Shown: positions 51,140 to 59,020 of the stretch, piece after piece
How the letters are laid out: each line of letters opens with the position of its first letter
Position numbering within the stretch: the first letter of the stretch is position 1
The notes under the pieces: model-generated
The model's input: only the letters and a program-made list of their open reading frames with translations
Told to the model about the DNA's origin: nothing
Database searches by the model: none
Source of the DNA: Sphingobacteriaceae bacterium
GTDB taxonomy: Bacteria; Bacteroidota; Bacteroidia; B-17B0; Aurantibacillaceae
DNA length: 64,000 bases
NCBI GenBank assembly: GCA_016709575.1
Contig: JADJMM010000017.1
Location: 62,001-126,000, forward strand
Reading direction: 5' to 3'
Translations under genes and position numbers: made by a program

Positions 51140-52163
51140 TCAGCAATAAACAAATTGGTGTCTCTTGTTCCGTGATTATTTCTGTTAGAAGAAAAATTAA
51201 TTTCTTTCCATCAGGCGAAAACATCGGGAAGGCATTAAACATACTTTCATTGGTAATTCTTTCTAATCCTGTACCATCATCATTAATTACAAATAATTGA
51301 AAATCGTAACCTTTTTGTCCGTGATGGTTACTTGAGAAAATAATTTTCTTTCCGCCAGGTAAAAAGTACGGTGCCCAATTGGCTTTTCCTAATGTGGTTA
51401 CTTGTTTTAAATCGCTACCATCAACATTACAAGTGTAAATTTCCATGTTAGTAGGAGCCACTAAATTCTGCGCTAACAAATCTTTGTATTCTTTAATTTC
51501 CTCTTCTGTTTTTGGTCGGCTTGCACGGAATACCAAACGTTTTCCATCGGGAGAAAAGAACGCACCGCCATCATAACCTAAACCATTGGTAATTTGTTTT
51601 TGATTTTTTCCATCAATATCCATGGTCCATAATTCCAAATCACCACTGCGTGTACTCGTAAATACAATTTTATCACCTTTAGGAGAAACTGTCGCTTCAG
51701 CATCATAACCTGCAGCGTCTGTTAATTGTTTTACAATTTTTCCTTTTGCATCAGCAATAAAAATATCGAAGTCTTTGTAAACCGCCCATAAATATTTTCC
51801 TTTTATGTAAGGGGTAGGCGGACAAGAATCATTTCCTTTATGAGTAGAGGCGTATAAAATTTGTTTACCATCGGGCATATAATAACTGCAAGTAGTTCGG
51901 CCTTTACCAGTACTTACCATTTTTGGTTTGTAGGTTGTGTCTTTAGACGCTTTTTCAATATCTAAAGCAAAGATTTGATCACATTGTAAACCCCAGGCTT
52001 TGTTATTGCTTTGAAAAGAAGCAAATTTCCCGTTAGGTGAGAAATACGCTTCGGCATTGTCGCCACCGTAGGTTAATTGTTTAAGGTTTTTAAGGTGTTT
52101 TTCCTGTGAAAAACTAATACTTACGCTTAGTAAGAGTATAGAAAAGGTGAATAGTTTCTTCAT
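51123..52163 (-). CDS. TolB-like PD40 beta-propeller protein, secreted (C-terminus frameshifted)
   Basis: Signal peptide (1-19) and five or six WD40-like PD40 blades: AEAYFSPNGKFASFQSN, YDAEATVSPKGDKIVFTSTRSGDLELW, YDGGAFFSPDGKRLVFRA, ANWAPYFLPGGKKIIFSSN, FNAFPMFSPDGKKLIF. It resembles periplasmic TolB-type propellers; partners unknown. One T is missing near 51193. Corrected, the end reads SSNRNNHGTRDTNLFIADWVD with a stop at 51126-51128. Confidence 0.84.
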   Translation of the reverse strand: MKKLFTFSILLLSVSISFSQEKHLKNLKQLTYGGDNAEAYFSPNGKFASFQSNNKAWGLQCDQIFALDIEKASKDTTYKPKMVSTGKGRTTCSYYMPDGKQILYASTHKGNDSCPPTPYIKGKYLWAVYKDFDIFIADAKGKIVKQLTDAAGYDAEATVSPKGDKIVFTSTRSGDLELWTMDIDGKNQKQITNGLGYDGGAFFSPDGKRLVFRASRPKTEEEIKEYKDLLAQNLVAPTNMEIYTCNVDGSDLKQVTTLGKANWAPYFLPGGKKIIFSSNHHGQKGYDFQLFVINDDGTGLERITNESMFNAFPMFSPDGKKLIFLLTEIITEQETPICLLLIGWIS

Positions 52164-52300
52164 TGTAATAAATGCTGTGCAAAATTAACATAAAGCTTTA
52201 AAAACCACCTATTTTTTAGAGTGAAATAAGAGGAAAAAAGGCTAATTTTAGCGATTCATGGTTTTCATGATGAAACGATGACAATTGATATTAAAAAACA

Positions 52301-53374
52301 GTGAAAATGAAGAAAATTCCCGGATGGATATATGTTGTTTTAATTTTCGCAGTGTTAATTGCTGTGAAATTTTTATTCTTTGGTAAGAAAGAAGAAAAAG
52401 GCGCTCCAACTTCTAAAGGCGGTAAACCTGCCGGACCAATTTCTGTAACCTATTATGTGGTGAAACCTTTACAATTTACCAATAAAGTTTACAGCTCAGG
52501 AAAAATTGGCGCACTTAACGAAATTGAAGTTAAAGCAGAGATTGCCGGAAAAGTGACTGCCATTTATTTTAAAGAAGGAGAACAAGTAGGGAAGGGCGCT
52601 GCTCTTGTGAAAATTAATGATGCCGATTTACAAGCACAATTATTAAAAAATAAATCACAAATTAAATTAGCAACTGAAAAAACAGAGCGACTAAAAAAAT
52701 TATTGGCAGTAAACGGTATTAGTAAAGAAGAATACGAGATTCAGGAAAACGAAGTCAATACTTTGCAAGCCGATCAATCGTTTATATTGGCGCAATTAGC
52801 AAAGACTACAATTACTGCTCCGTTTAATGGTGTGGTTGGATTAAAAAATATTAGTGAAGGTGCTTATGTTAGTCCTGCACAAATTATTGCCTCTTTAGTT
52901 CAGGTAAAACCTTTGTTTATTGAGTTTTCTGTACCTGAAAAATATTCTGCTACGGTAAAAAAGGGAATGGAAATTGAATTCTCTCACGAGAACGTACAAA
53001 AATCTTTTAAAGCTACAATTTACGCAATTGAACCAAAGATTGATGAGTTAACAAAAACATTACGTTGCCGCGCTTTATATAATGGTACAGAAGAATTTTA
53101 TCCCGGCAGTTTTGTTAAAGTGTATATTGATATGGTAAAACAAGAAAATTCATTAATGATTCCAACGCAATGTATCATTCCTATATTAAAAGGCCAAAAA
53201 GTTTTAGTTGCTCGTAATGGAGAGGCTGATGAAGTAAAAGTAATTACCGGTGTTCGTACCGATGATAAAATTCAGATTTTAGAAGGATTGAATGATGGCG
53301 ATACTATTTTAACTACGGGTTTACTCTCAGTAAAAAAAGGAGCGAAACTTAAATTAATGAAAGCAACGAACTAA
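52301..53374 (+). CDS. RND efflux periplasmic adaptor (membrane fusion) protein
   Basis: Links an RND pump to an outer-membrane channel. N-terminal transmembrane anchor (GWIYVVLIFAVLIAVKFLFF), lipoyl half-motifs (EIEVKAEIAGKVTAIYFKEGEQVGKG and TITAPFNGVVGLKNISEGAYV) around an alpha-hairpin, then beta-barrel and membrane-proximal domains. The GTG at 52301 is the called start; the ATG at 52307 (MKKIPGW) is more likely. First gene of a three-gene operon: the permease ATG starts immediately after its stop. Confidence 0.92.
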   Translation: MKMKKIPGWIYVVLIFAVLIAVKFLFFGKKEEKGAPTSKGGKPAGPISVTYYVVKPLQFTNKVYSSGKIGALNEIEVKAEIAGKVTAIYFKEGEQVGKGAALVKINDADLQAQLLKNKSQIKLATEKTERLKKLLAVNGISKEEYEIQENEVNTLQADQSFILAQLAKTTITAPFNGVVGLKNISEGAYVSPAQIIASLVQVKPLFIEFSVPEKYSATVKKGMEIEFSHENVQKSFKATIYAIEPKIDELTKTLRCRALYNGTEEFYPGSFVKVYIDMVKQENSLMIPTQCIIPILKGQKVLVARNGEADEVKVITGVRTDDKIQILEGLNDGDTILTTGLLSVKKGAKLKLMKATN

Positions 53375-54907
53375 ATGGATATTGCAAGCCTCAGTGTAAA
53401 ACGTCCGGTACTTGTAACCGTTTTCTCCATCATTATTATTTTGTTTGGAGCAATCGGCTATTCGTTTTTGGGTGTGCGTGAGTTTCCGAGTATCGATCCT
53501 CCGGTAATTACTGTACGTACAAATTACACTGGTGCAAATGCTGAAGTAATTCAGTCACAAATTACAGAACCTTTAGAAAAAGCTATTAATGGTATTGAGA
53601 ACATCAGAACTATTTCCGCTTCATCTAATCAAGGTTCAAGTATTATTACGGTTGAATTTAATTTAGGTGGAAATTTAGAAGCCGCAGCAAATGATGTACG
53701 CGATAAAGTGTCACAAGCTGTTCGCCAATTACCTCAAGATATTGATGCGCCTCCTGTTGTTACAAAATCAGACGCCAATTCGGATGCGATTTTATCAATG
53801 ACGTTATTAAGTGATACACGCTCGCATTTAGAAATTAGTGATTATGCTGAGAATGTTATTGCACAAAATTTACAAACTATTCCCGGTGTTAGTAATGTGC
53901 AAATTTGGGGACAAAAACGTTACGCAATGCGCATCCGTTTGAATCCGAAAGAACTTAGTGCTTATAATTTAACGGCATTAGATGTTAAGCAAGCTTTAGA
54001 CCGGGAGAATATTGAATTACCGACAGGGAAAATTGCAGGTAACAAAACCGAACTCACTATAAAAACAAGCGGACGATTAACCACAGTTTCTGAATTTGAA
54101 AACATGGTGGTGAAACAAGACGCGAGTAATATTGTCCGTTTAAAAGATGTTGCTTTTGTGGAATTGGGAATGGAGAACGAAGAAAGCGTTCTGAAAGAAT
54201 CAGGAACGCCAATGATTGGTCTCGCTTTAAATCCGCAGCCCGGTGCTAATTATATTGATATATCGAATGAATTTTATAAACGATACGAGCAACTTAAAAA
54301 AGAATTACCGAAAGATTACGAAATTAATATCGCTTTAGACAATACGCGTTTCATTAAGAAATCAATTCTCGAAGTAAAAGAAACTTTATTAATTGCATTA
54401 CTCCTTGTAATCCTAATTATCTATTTATTTTTCCGCGATTGGTTAATTGCTTTCCGCCCTTTAATTGATATTCCTGTTTCTTTAATTGGTGCTTTCTTCA
54501 TTATGTACATGATGGATTATTCCATTAACGTATTAACCTTACTCGCCATTGTACTCGCGACAGGTTTGGTGGTGGATGATGGAATTGTTGTGACCGAAAA
54601 TATTTTCAAGAAACTCGAAAAAGGCATGAAGCCCGAGGAAGCAGCGATTGAAGGTACCCGCGAAATTTATTTTGCTGTAATCTCAACTTCATTAACGTTG
54701 GCAGCTGTATTTATGCCCGTAATTTTCTTAGAGGGCTTTGTAGGACGATTATTCAGAGAGTTTGGTGTAGTTATAGCAGGGGCGGTTTTAATCTCAGCAT
54801 TCGTCTCTTTAACGCTTACACCAATGCTTAATGCGAAGATGGTTCGCAAAGACCCAACGAAACGCAGTCGTTTTTATATTTGGAGTGAACCGTTTTTGTG
54901 GGATTAG
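53375..54907 (+). CDS. RND efflux permease (HAE1/AcrB family), N-terminal half
   Basis: Proton-driven inner-membrane pump. Residues 1-495: TM1 (PVLVTVFSIIIILFGAIGYS), porter subdomains (TNYTGANAEVIQSQITEPLE), and a TM2-TM6 bundle with LATGLVVDDGIVVTENIFK, the TM4 motif with the proton-relay Asp pair. The frame ends at FLWD because one T is missing in the run near 54895; the next frame continues FVGLDNWFRN. Reconstructed gene 53375-56439, about 1,021 residues, the normal length. Confidence 0.94.
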   Translation: MDIASLSVKRPVLVTVFSIIIILFGAIGYSFLGVREFPSIDPPVITVRTNYTGANAEVIQSQITEPLEKAINGIENIRTISASSNQGSSIITVEFNLGGNLEAAANDVRDKVSQAVRQLPQDIDAPPVVTKSDANSDAILSMTLLSDTRSHLEISDYAENVIAQNLQTIPGVSNVQIWGQKRYAMRIRLNPKELSAYNLTALDVKQALDRENIELPTGKIAGNKTELTIKTSGRLTTVSEFENMVVKQDASNIVRLKDVAFVELGMENEESVLKESGTPMIGLALNPQPGANYIDISNEFYKRYEQLKKELPKDYEINIALDNTRFIKKSILEVKETLLIALLLVILIIYLFFRDWLIAFRPLIDIPVSLIGAFFIMYMMDYSINVLTLLAIVLATGLVVDDGIVVTENIFKKLEKGMKPEEAAIEGTREIYFAVISTSLTLAAVFMPVIFLEGFVGRLFREFGVVIAGAVLISAFVSLTLTPMLNAKMVRKDPTKRSRFYIWSEPFLWD

Positions 54908-56439
54908 ATAATTGGTTCCGTAATTCAATCACCAACTTTTTACGTAAACGTTGGATGGCTTTTGTTGTTATTGCTATTTCAACAGGAGCAATATTCTTTT
55001 TTGGTTCGCAATTACAATCTGAATTGTCTCCATTGGAAGACAGAAACTGGTTACGCTTAAGTTTCACCGGACCTGAAGGAACATCTTTTGAAGCAACTGA
55101 TGCAGTTGTAGATAAAATGGCAAAATTTGTTGGTGATTCTATTCCTGAAAAAAGAGTTTGTCTTACCGTTACCGCTCCGGGCTTTGTTGGTTCAGGCGCG
55201 GTGAACACAGCTTTCGTTCGTATTGCCTTAAGTGAATCGCAAGATCGTAAACGTTCGCAACAAGATATTGCGAATTATATTAATAAAAATATTGCCTTAT
55301 TCCCGGAAGGAAAAGTATTTGTAATTCAAGAACAAACTATTTCATCAGGTGGTGGTCCGCGCGGTGGTTTACCTGTTCAATTTGTTTTACAGAATAATGA
55401 TTTCAATAAATTACGTGATGTGCTTCCTAAATTTATGGAGGAGGTGGGAAAGAGTTCTGTTTTCCAAGGAACGGATGTAAATTTAAAATTCAACAAACCA
55501 GAATTAATTATTGAAATCGATAGAGAGAAAGCAAAAACTTTAGGTGTTTCTGTTGCGGATTTAGCGCAGACTTTGCAATTAGCTTTAAGCGGACAACGTT
55601 TCGGATATTTCATCATGAATGAAAAACAATATCAGGTAATTGGTCAGGTGAACAGAGAGAATCGTGATGACCCTTTAGATTTATCTGCTTTATATGTTCG
55701 TAACAACAAAGGACAAATGATTCAGTTGGATAATATTACAAAAATGCGTGAACAAAGTTCTCCGCCCCAATTGTATCATTACAACCGTTATCAATCAGCA
55801 ACTGTCTCTGCAGGTTTAGCTCCCGGTAAAACAATTGGAGATGGTATTAAAGAAATGAATGTAATTGCTAAGAAAATGTTAGATGAAACATTTACGAGTT
55901 CATTAACCGGCGCGTCACGTGATTTTGAAGAGAGTTCATCAAATACATTATTTGCTTTCTTATTGGCATTATTATTAATCTATTTATTATTAGCAGCACA
56001 GTTCGAAAGTTTTGTACAGCCTTTAATTATTATGTTCACGGTACCGACTGCTTTGGCAGGAGCCATTTTCTCATTGTGGTATTTCAATCAAACCATAAAT
56101 ATTTTTTCTCAGATTGGAATGATTATGTTGATTGGTCTCGTAACCAAAAACGGAATTTTAATTGTAGAATTCACAAATCAATTACGTGAAAAAGGAATGA
56201 ACATTAAAGATGCTTTAATTGAAGCGAGCACAGCACGTTTACGTCCGATTTTAATGACAAGCTTAGCCACCATTTTAGGAGCGCTACCAATTGCAATGGC
56301 ATTAGGTGCAGGAAGTAAGAGTAGGATGGGAATGGGAATTGTAATTATTGGCGGTTTATTGTTATCGATGATATTAACTTTGTTTGTTATCCCGGCTATT
56401 TATTCATATTTCGTAAAGGAGAAGAAGAAACATGATTAA
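54898..56439 (+). CDS. RND efflux permease (HAE1/AcrB family), C-terminal half
   Basis: Second repeat of the permease: TM7 (RKRWMAFVVIAISTGAIFFFG), porter domains (QLQSELSPLEDRNWLRLS, GSGAVNTAFVRI), and TM8-TM12 with LLLAAQFESFVQPLIIM, LIGLVTKNGILIVEF (TM10 Lys) and ARLRPILMTSLATILGALPIA. The end overlaps the start of the TolC-like gene by 8 bp. Without the one-base frameshift near 54895 it is continuous with the first half. Confidence 0.94.
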   Translation: MGLDNWFRNSITNFLRKRWMAFVVIAISTGAIFFFGSQLQSELSPLEDRNWLRLSFTGPEGTSFEATDAVVDKMAKFVGDSIPEKRVCLTVTAPGFVGSGAVNTAFVRIALSESQDRKRSQQDIANYINKNIALFPEGKVFVIQEQTISSGGGPRGGLPVQFVLQNNDFNKLRDVLPKFMEEVGKSSVFQGTDVNLKFNKPELIIEIDREKAKTLGVSVADLAQTLQLALSGQRFGYFIMNEKQYQVIGQVNRENRDDPLDLSALYVRNNKGQMIQLDNITKMREQSSPPQLYHYNRYQSATVSAGLAPGKTIGDGIKEMNVIAKKMLDETFTSSLTGASRDFEESSSNTLFAFLLALLLIYLLLAAQFESFVQPLIIMFTVPTALAGAIFSLWYFNQTINIFSQIGMIMLIGLVTKNGILIVEFTNQLREKGMNIKDALIEASTARLRPILMTSLATILGALPIAMALGAGSKSRMGMGIVIIGGLLLSMILTLFVIPAIYSYFVKEKKKHD

Positions 56440-57733
56440 ACAGTTTTACATATTTATTTCTATCTTCTGTTCTGTCTTAATGAACGCACAGGATGTGTTG
56501 ACTATTGAAGACGCGATTAAATTGGGTTTACAGAAAAACTATTCAGTCATCATTTCAAAAAACGAGAAAGATATTGCAAAGGCTCAAAATAATATAGGTG
56601 CTGCGGGGATGTCGCCAACTGTAAGTTTGAATGCTAACTTTAATGCGGCTAGTTTAAATTCTTATCAGGAGTTCAGTAATGGAACTGTGCAGGATAGAAA
56701 TGGAGCGCAATCGAATAATACCGGCGCTTCATTAAATTTTGGTTGGGTGGTTTTTGATGGAATGAGAATGTTCGCCGTAAAGAAACGATTAAATCAAACT
56801 GAACAATTAAGTGCCTTGCAATTGAAAATGCAAATGGAGAACACGGTGTATGAAATTATTTTGGGCTATTATGATATTGTAAGGATTAACGGATTAATAA
56901 AAGCATCTCAACAAAATTTATCTATTTATGAAGAGCGTGAAAAACTCGCCAAAATTAAATTAGATATTGGCAGTGATTCAAAAGTAGATTTATTATTAAC
57001 TCTATCCGACCAAAACAAAGCGAAGAGCGATGTGTTGCGATTGCAACAACAATTATTAGCAGCGAAAGTGAATTTGAATAATTTGTTAAGTCGCCCTGTT
57101 GATGTTGATTTTAAAACGAATGATTCTATTGTTTTGAATTACGAACCTGCTTACGATGAATTGAAAAAGAGTTTGGTAAAAAATAATGCTTCAATTTTAG
57201 CTTCAATTCAAAACGAAATGATTGCAGAGCAAAGTATAAAGGAATCGAAAGCAAGTATTTTACCGCAAATACAATTGAATGCCTCGTATAATTTTGTGCA
57301 GAGTCAGAGTCAGGCAGGCTTTGTATTTTTAAGCCGACAAAACGGATTAAATGCAGGTGTAACGGCCGGTTGGTTATTATTTAATGGTGGACGAAACAGT
57401 AAAGTGACCAAAGAAAGACAAATCCGTTTATTGAACCAGAAAAACTTTACAGAGCTATATAAATTGCAAATTGATGCTGTTGCTTATATCAATTACCAAA
57501 ATTATTTGACTAACAAACAAATACTAAAATTTGAAACTGAAAACTTAAAAAGCTCACAAGAGTTATTAAACATCTCGATGGAGCGTTATAAAATTGGAAA
57601 AGCTAATTTATTAGAAACAAAAGAAACTCAAAAGAACTTCGAAGACGCACAAGTTCGTTACATCAACGCGCAATACGATTCCAAAAAATCTGAGACTGAG
57701 TTGCTCAGGGCTAATGGAGCTTTGGTGAAGTAG
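56432..57733 (+). CDS. TolC-family outer-membrane efflux protein
   Basis: Signal peptide (1-19), then two OEP repeats of alternating beta hairpins and long helices: TIEDAIKLGLQKNYSVIISKNEKDIAKAQNN, SLNFGWVVFDGMRMFAVKK, then KESKASILPQIQLNASYNF, VTAGWLLFNGGRNSKVTKERQI and ETKETQKNFEDAQVRYINAQY. Completes the adaptor-permease-channel operon. No regulator gene is adjacent, so the exported substrate cannot be suggested. Complete. Confidence 0.92.
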   Translation: MIKQFYIFISIFCSVLMNAQDVLTIEDAIKLGLQKNYSVIISKNEKDIAKAQNNIGAAGMSPTVSLNANFNAASLNSYQEFSNGTVQDRNGAQSNNTGASLNFGWVVFDGMRMFAVKKRLNQTEQLSALQLKMQMENTVYEIILGYYDIVRINGLIKASQQNLSIYEEREKLAKIKLDIGSDSKVDLLLTLSDQNKAKSDVLRLQQQLLAAKVNLNNLLSRPVDVDFKTNDSIVLNYEPAYDELKKSLVKNNASILASIQNEMIAEQSIKESKASILPQIQLNASYNFVQSQSQAGFVFLSRQNGLNAGVTAGWLLFNGGRNSKVTKERQIRLLNQKNFTELYKLQIDAVAYINYQNYLTNKQILKFETENLKSSQELLNISMERYKIGKANLLETKETQKNFEDAQVRYINAQYDSKKSETELLRANGALVK

Positions 57734-58066
57734 TTATTCCTTCACAAACTTTTTTGTGATCACACTTCCTTCTTTATATTTTAACAGAAGCGTATAAAAT
57801 CCGCTTGCTAATTCTGAAACATCAATTTGGTTTTTGAATTCTGTTTTAAGAACGGTTTGGCCGAGGGAGTTTATTATTTCAATTTCAGAAGACCCAATAG
57901 ATTGGACTTCTCTGTAAATATTTATAAAACCAGCAACTGGATTTGGACCTAATTTTATGTTTTCGTTCAATAAGTAATCTTTATCCCAACCCCTTTTGCT
58001 TCGTAACAAAATGATTTTACTTTCATTGATATTGATGATGTCCTTGTCATATCTAATAAAATCCAA
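57734..58066 (-). CDS. T9SS sorting-domain protein, C-terminal fragment
   Basis: Residues from about 33 onward form a type IX sorting domain: LGPNPVAGFINIYREVQS, EIINSLGQTVLKTEF, ELASGFYTLLLKYKEGSVITKKFVKE. The first ~32 residues are out-of-frame translation of the upstream part. An indel near 57975 splits it from the N-terminal piece. It converges with the TolC gene, stops abutting. Confidence 0.84.
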   Translation of the reverse strand: MDFIRYDKDIININESKIILLRSKRGWDKDYLLNENIKLGPNPVAGFINIYREVQSIGSSEIEIINSLGQTVLKTEFKNQIDVSELASGFYTLLLKYKEGSVITKKFVKE

Positions 58067-58536
58067 CCGTAGATTGTATCCGAAGGGTTAATTTTCCGGA
58101 ATGCTAAATAATTATTTGGTCTGATAAAAACTCCAGCTTGGTTTACGCTTGGTGAAGGAAAATAAACAATAAAAAGATAAAATAGGTTTAGACCCGACGA
58201 TGCATCGTTCCAATTTAATGAATTGTCAATAATTGCGTTGAAAGAAGTAGAGTCAACATAAGTACTTGAAGGTATTAATGGAAATTCTATATTAGACAGA
58301 GAATATATTTTATTGTAGGTTGTACTAAAACCATGATTAGGTATAAAAATCTCTTCAAACCTTATATCGTTTATATTGTCACCTTCAATATCTAAATCGT
58401 AAGTCCAATTACTTAATAAAACTGCATCCTTAATATTGTTGTAAACGATATTGGTAGATATAGTATCCCCAACAACTATACTTTGAGATTTAGTTAAAAA
58501 AGGAAATAGAAAAAATATCCAAATTAATTTTTTCAT
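57967..58536 (-). CDS. T9SS-exported protein, N-terminal fragment
   Basis: Signal peptide (MKKLIWIFFLFPFLTKSQS) and a ~165-residue domain with DLDIEGDNINDIRFEE, a Ca2+-binding-like Asp loop, and YLAFRKINPSDTIYGWILLDM. No enzyme family recognised. After AKGVGIK the frame is lost and the sorting domain continues in the next frame. Whole gene 57734-58536, about 267 residues, presumably secreted to the cell surface. Confidence 0.8.
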   Translation of the reverse strand: MKKLIWIFFLFPFLTKSQSIVVGDTISTNIVYNNIKDAVLLSNWTYDLDIEGDNINDIRFEEIFIPNHGFSTTYNKIYSLSNIEFPLIPSSTYVDSTSFNAIIDNSLNWNDASSGLNLFYLFIVYFPSPSVNQAGVFIRPNNYLAFRKINPSDTIYGWILLDMTRTSSISMKVKSFCYEAKGVGIKITY

Positions 58537-58556
58537 TTAAATTAAAGGTACAAAAA

Positions 58557-58582
58557 AAAGCCCCAACGTTTGTTGAGGCTTT
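58557..58582 (-). terminator. terminator after the small conserved-looking gene
   Basis: AAAGCCCCAAC (58557-58567) pairs with GTTGAGGCTTT (58572-58582) at 10 of 11 positions. On the minus strand it is followed by eight T. It lies 4 bp beyond the corrected stop (58587) of the small gene at 58613-58777, supporting that gene end. Confidence 0.72.
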
Positions 58583-58612
58583 AGTTTTAAGAGTTAACTA
58601 CTTCAATGTCTT

Positions 58613-58777
58613 TTACGAATTCGCTTTTAAAATCTTTAGCGATTTTGAGTAGTTTAAAATGTTGTTGATGCTGAGTGCTGATGGTTCAGCAAATTCAGGC
58701 AAATTGATTTCTTCTTTTTTCTCAGAAGTCTCGGTTGTTTTTAAAGAAGATGTAGGTAGAGTAGATGTTTTGATCAT
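58613..58777 (-). CDS. small acidic/basic protein, frameshifted near its end
   Basis: 54 codons as read: MIKTSTLPTSSLKTTETSE, an acidic KKEEINLPEFAEPSA, then LSINNILNYSK. An indel near 58645 allows the more natural end AKDFKSEFVKDIEVVNS with a stop at 58587-58589, directly before a terminator, giving about 63 residues. The helical LSINNILNYSKxxK core resembles small proteins seen elsewhere in Bacteroidota, function unknown. It fills part of the 484-bp gap 58537-59020, which otherwise holds only terminators. Confidence 0.5.
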   Translation of the reverse strand: MIKTSTLPTSSLKTTETSEKKEEINLPEFAEPSALSINNILNYSKSLKILKANS

Positions 58778-58872
58778 CGGCTATGGATTTGGGATTAGAC
58801 ATTAATTTGTTTAGTTTATATAAGGTATAACGAAAGGTATTCCATTTTATTGTGCATGTCAATAAAGCCCAT

Positions 58873-58905
58873 AAAAAATCCCGACCAGTTATTAACTGAT
58901 CGGGA
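58873..58905 (-). terminator. terminator of rpsA
   Basis: TCCCGACCAGTTA (58879-58891) and TAACTGATCGGGA (58893-58905) pair at 12 of 13 positions; on the minus strand six T follow. A second perfect hairpin, AAACTAAAAAC / GTTTTTAGTTT (58912-58922 and 58931-58941), lies between it and the rpsA stop. Confidence 0.8.
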
Positions 58906-59020
58906 CCTCAAAAACTAAAAACCATGGCGTGTTTTTAGTTTGCTCCTTCCGGAAACTCGTCCGGACTGATTATTTTTAAAGACTTAGTTCGTTGAAAAAC
59001 AAGTCTTTATTAGCGGTTAA

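Noticed and set aside
1352..58777. Programmed ribosomal frameshifting as a general explanation for split genes
   Set aside because: The breaks occur in many unrelated housekeeping genes, in both directions, without slippery heptamers plus downstream structures.
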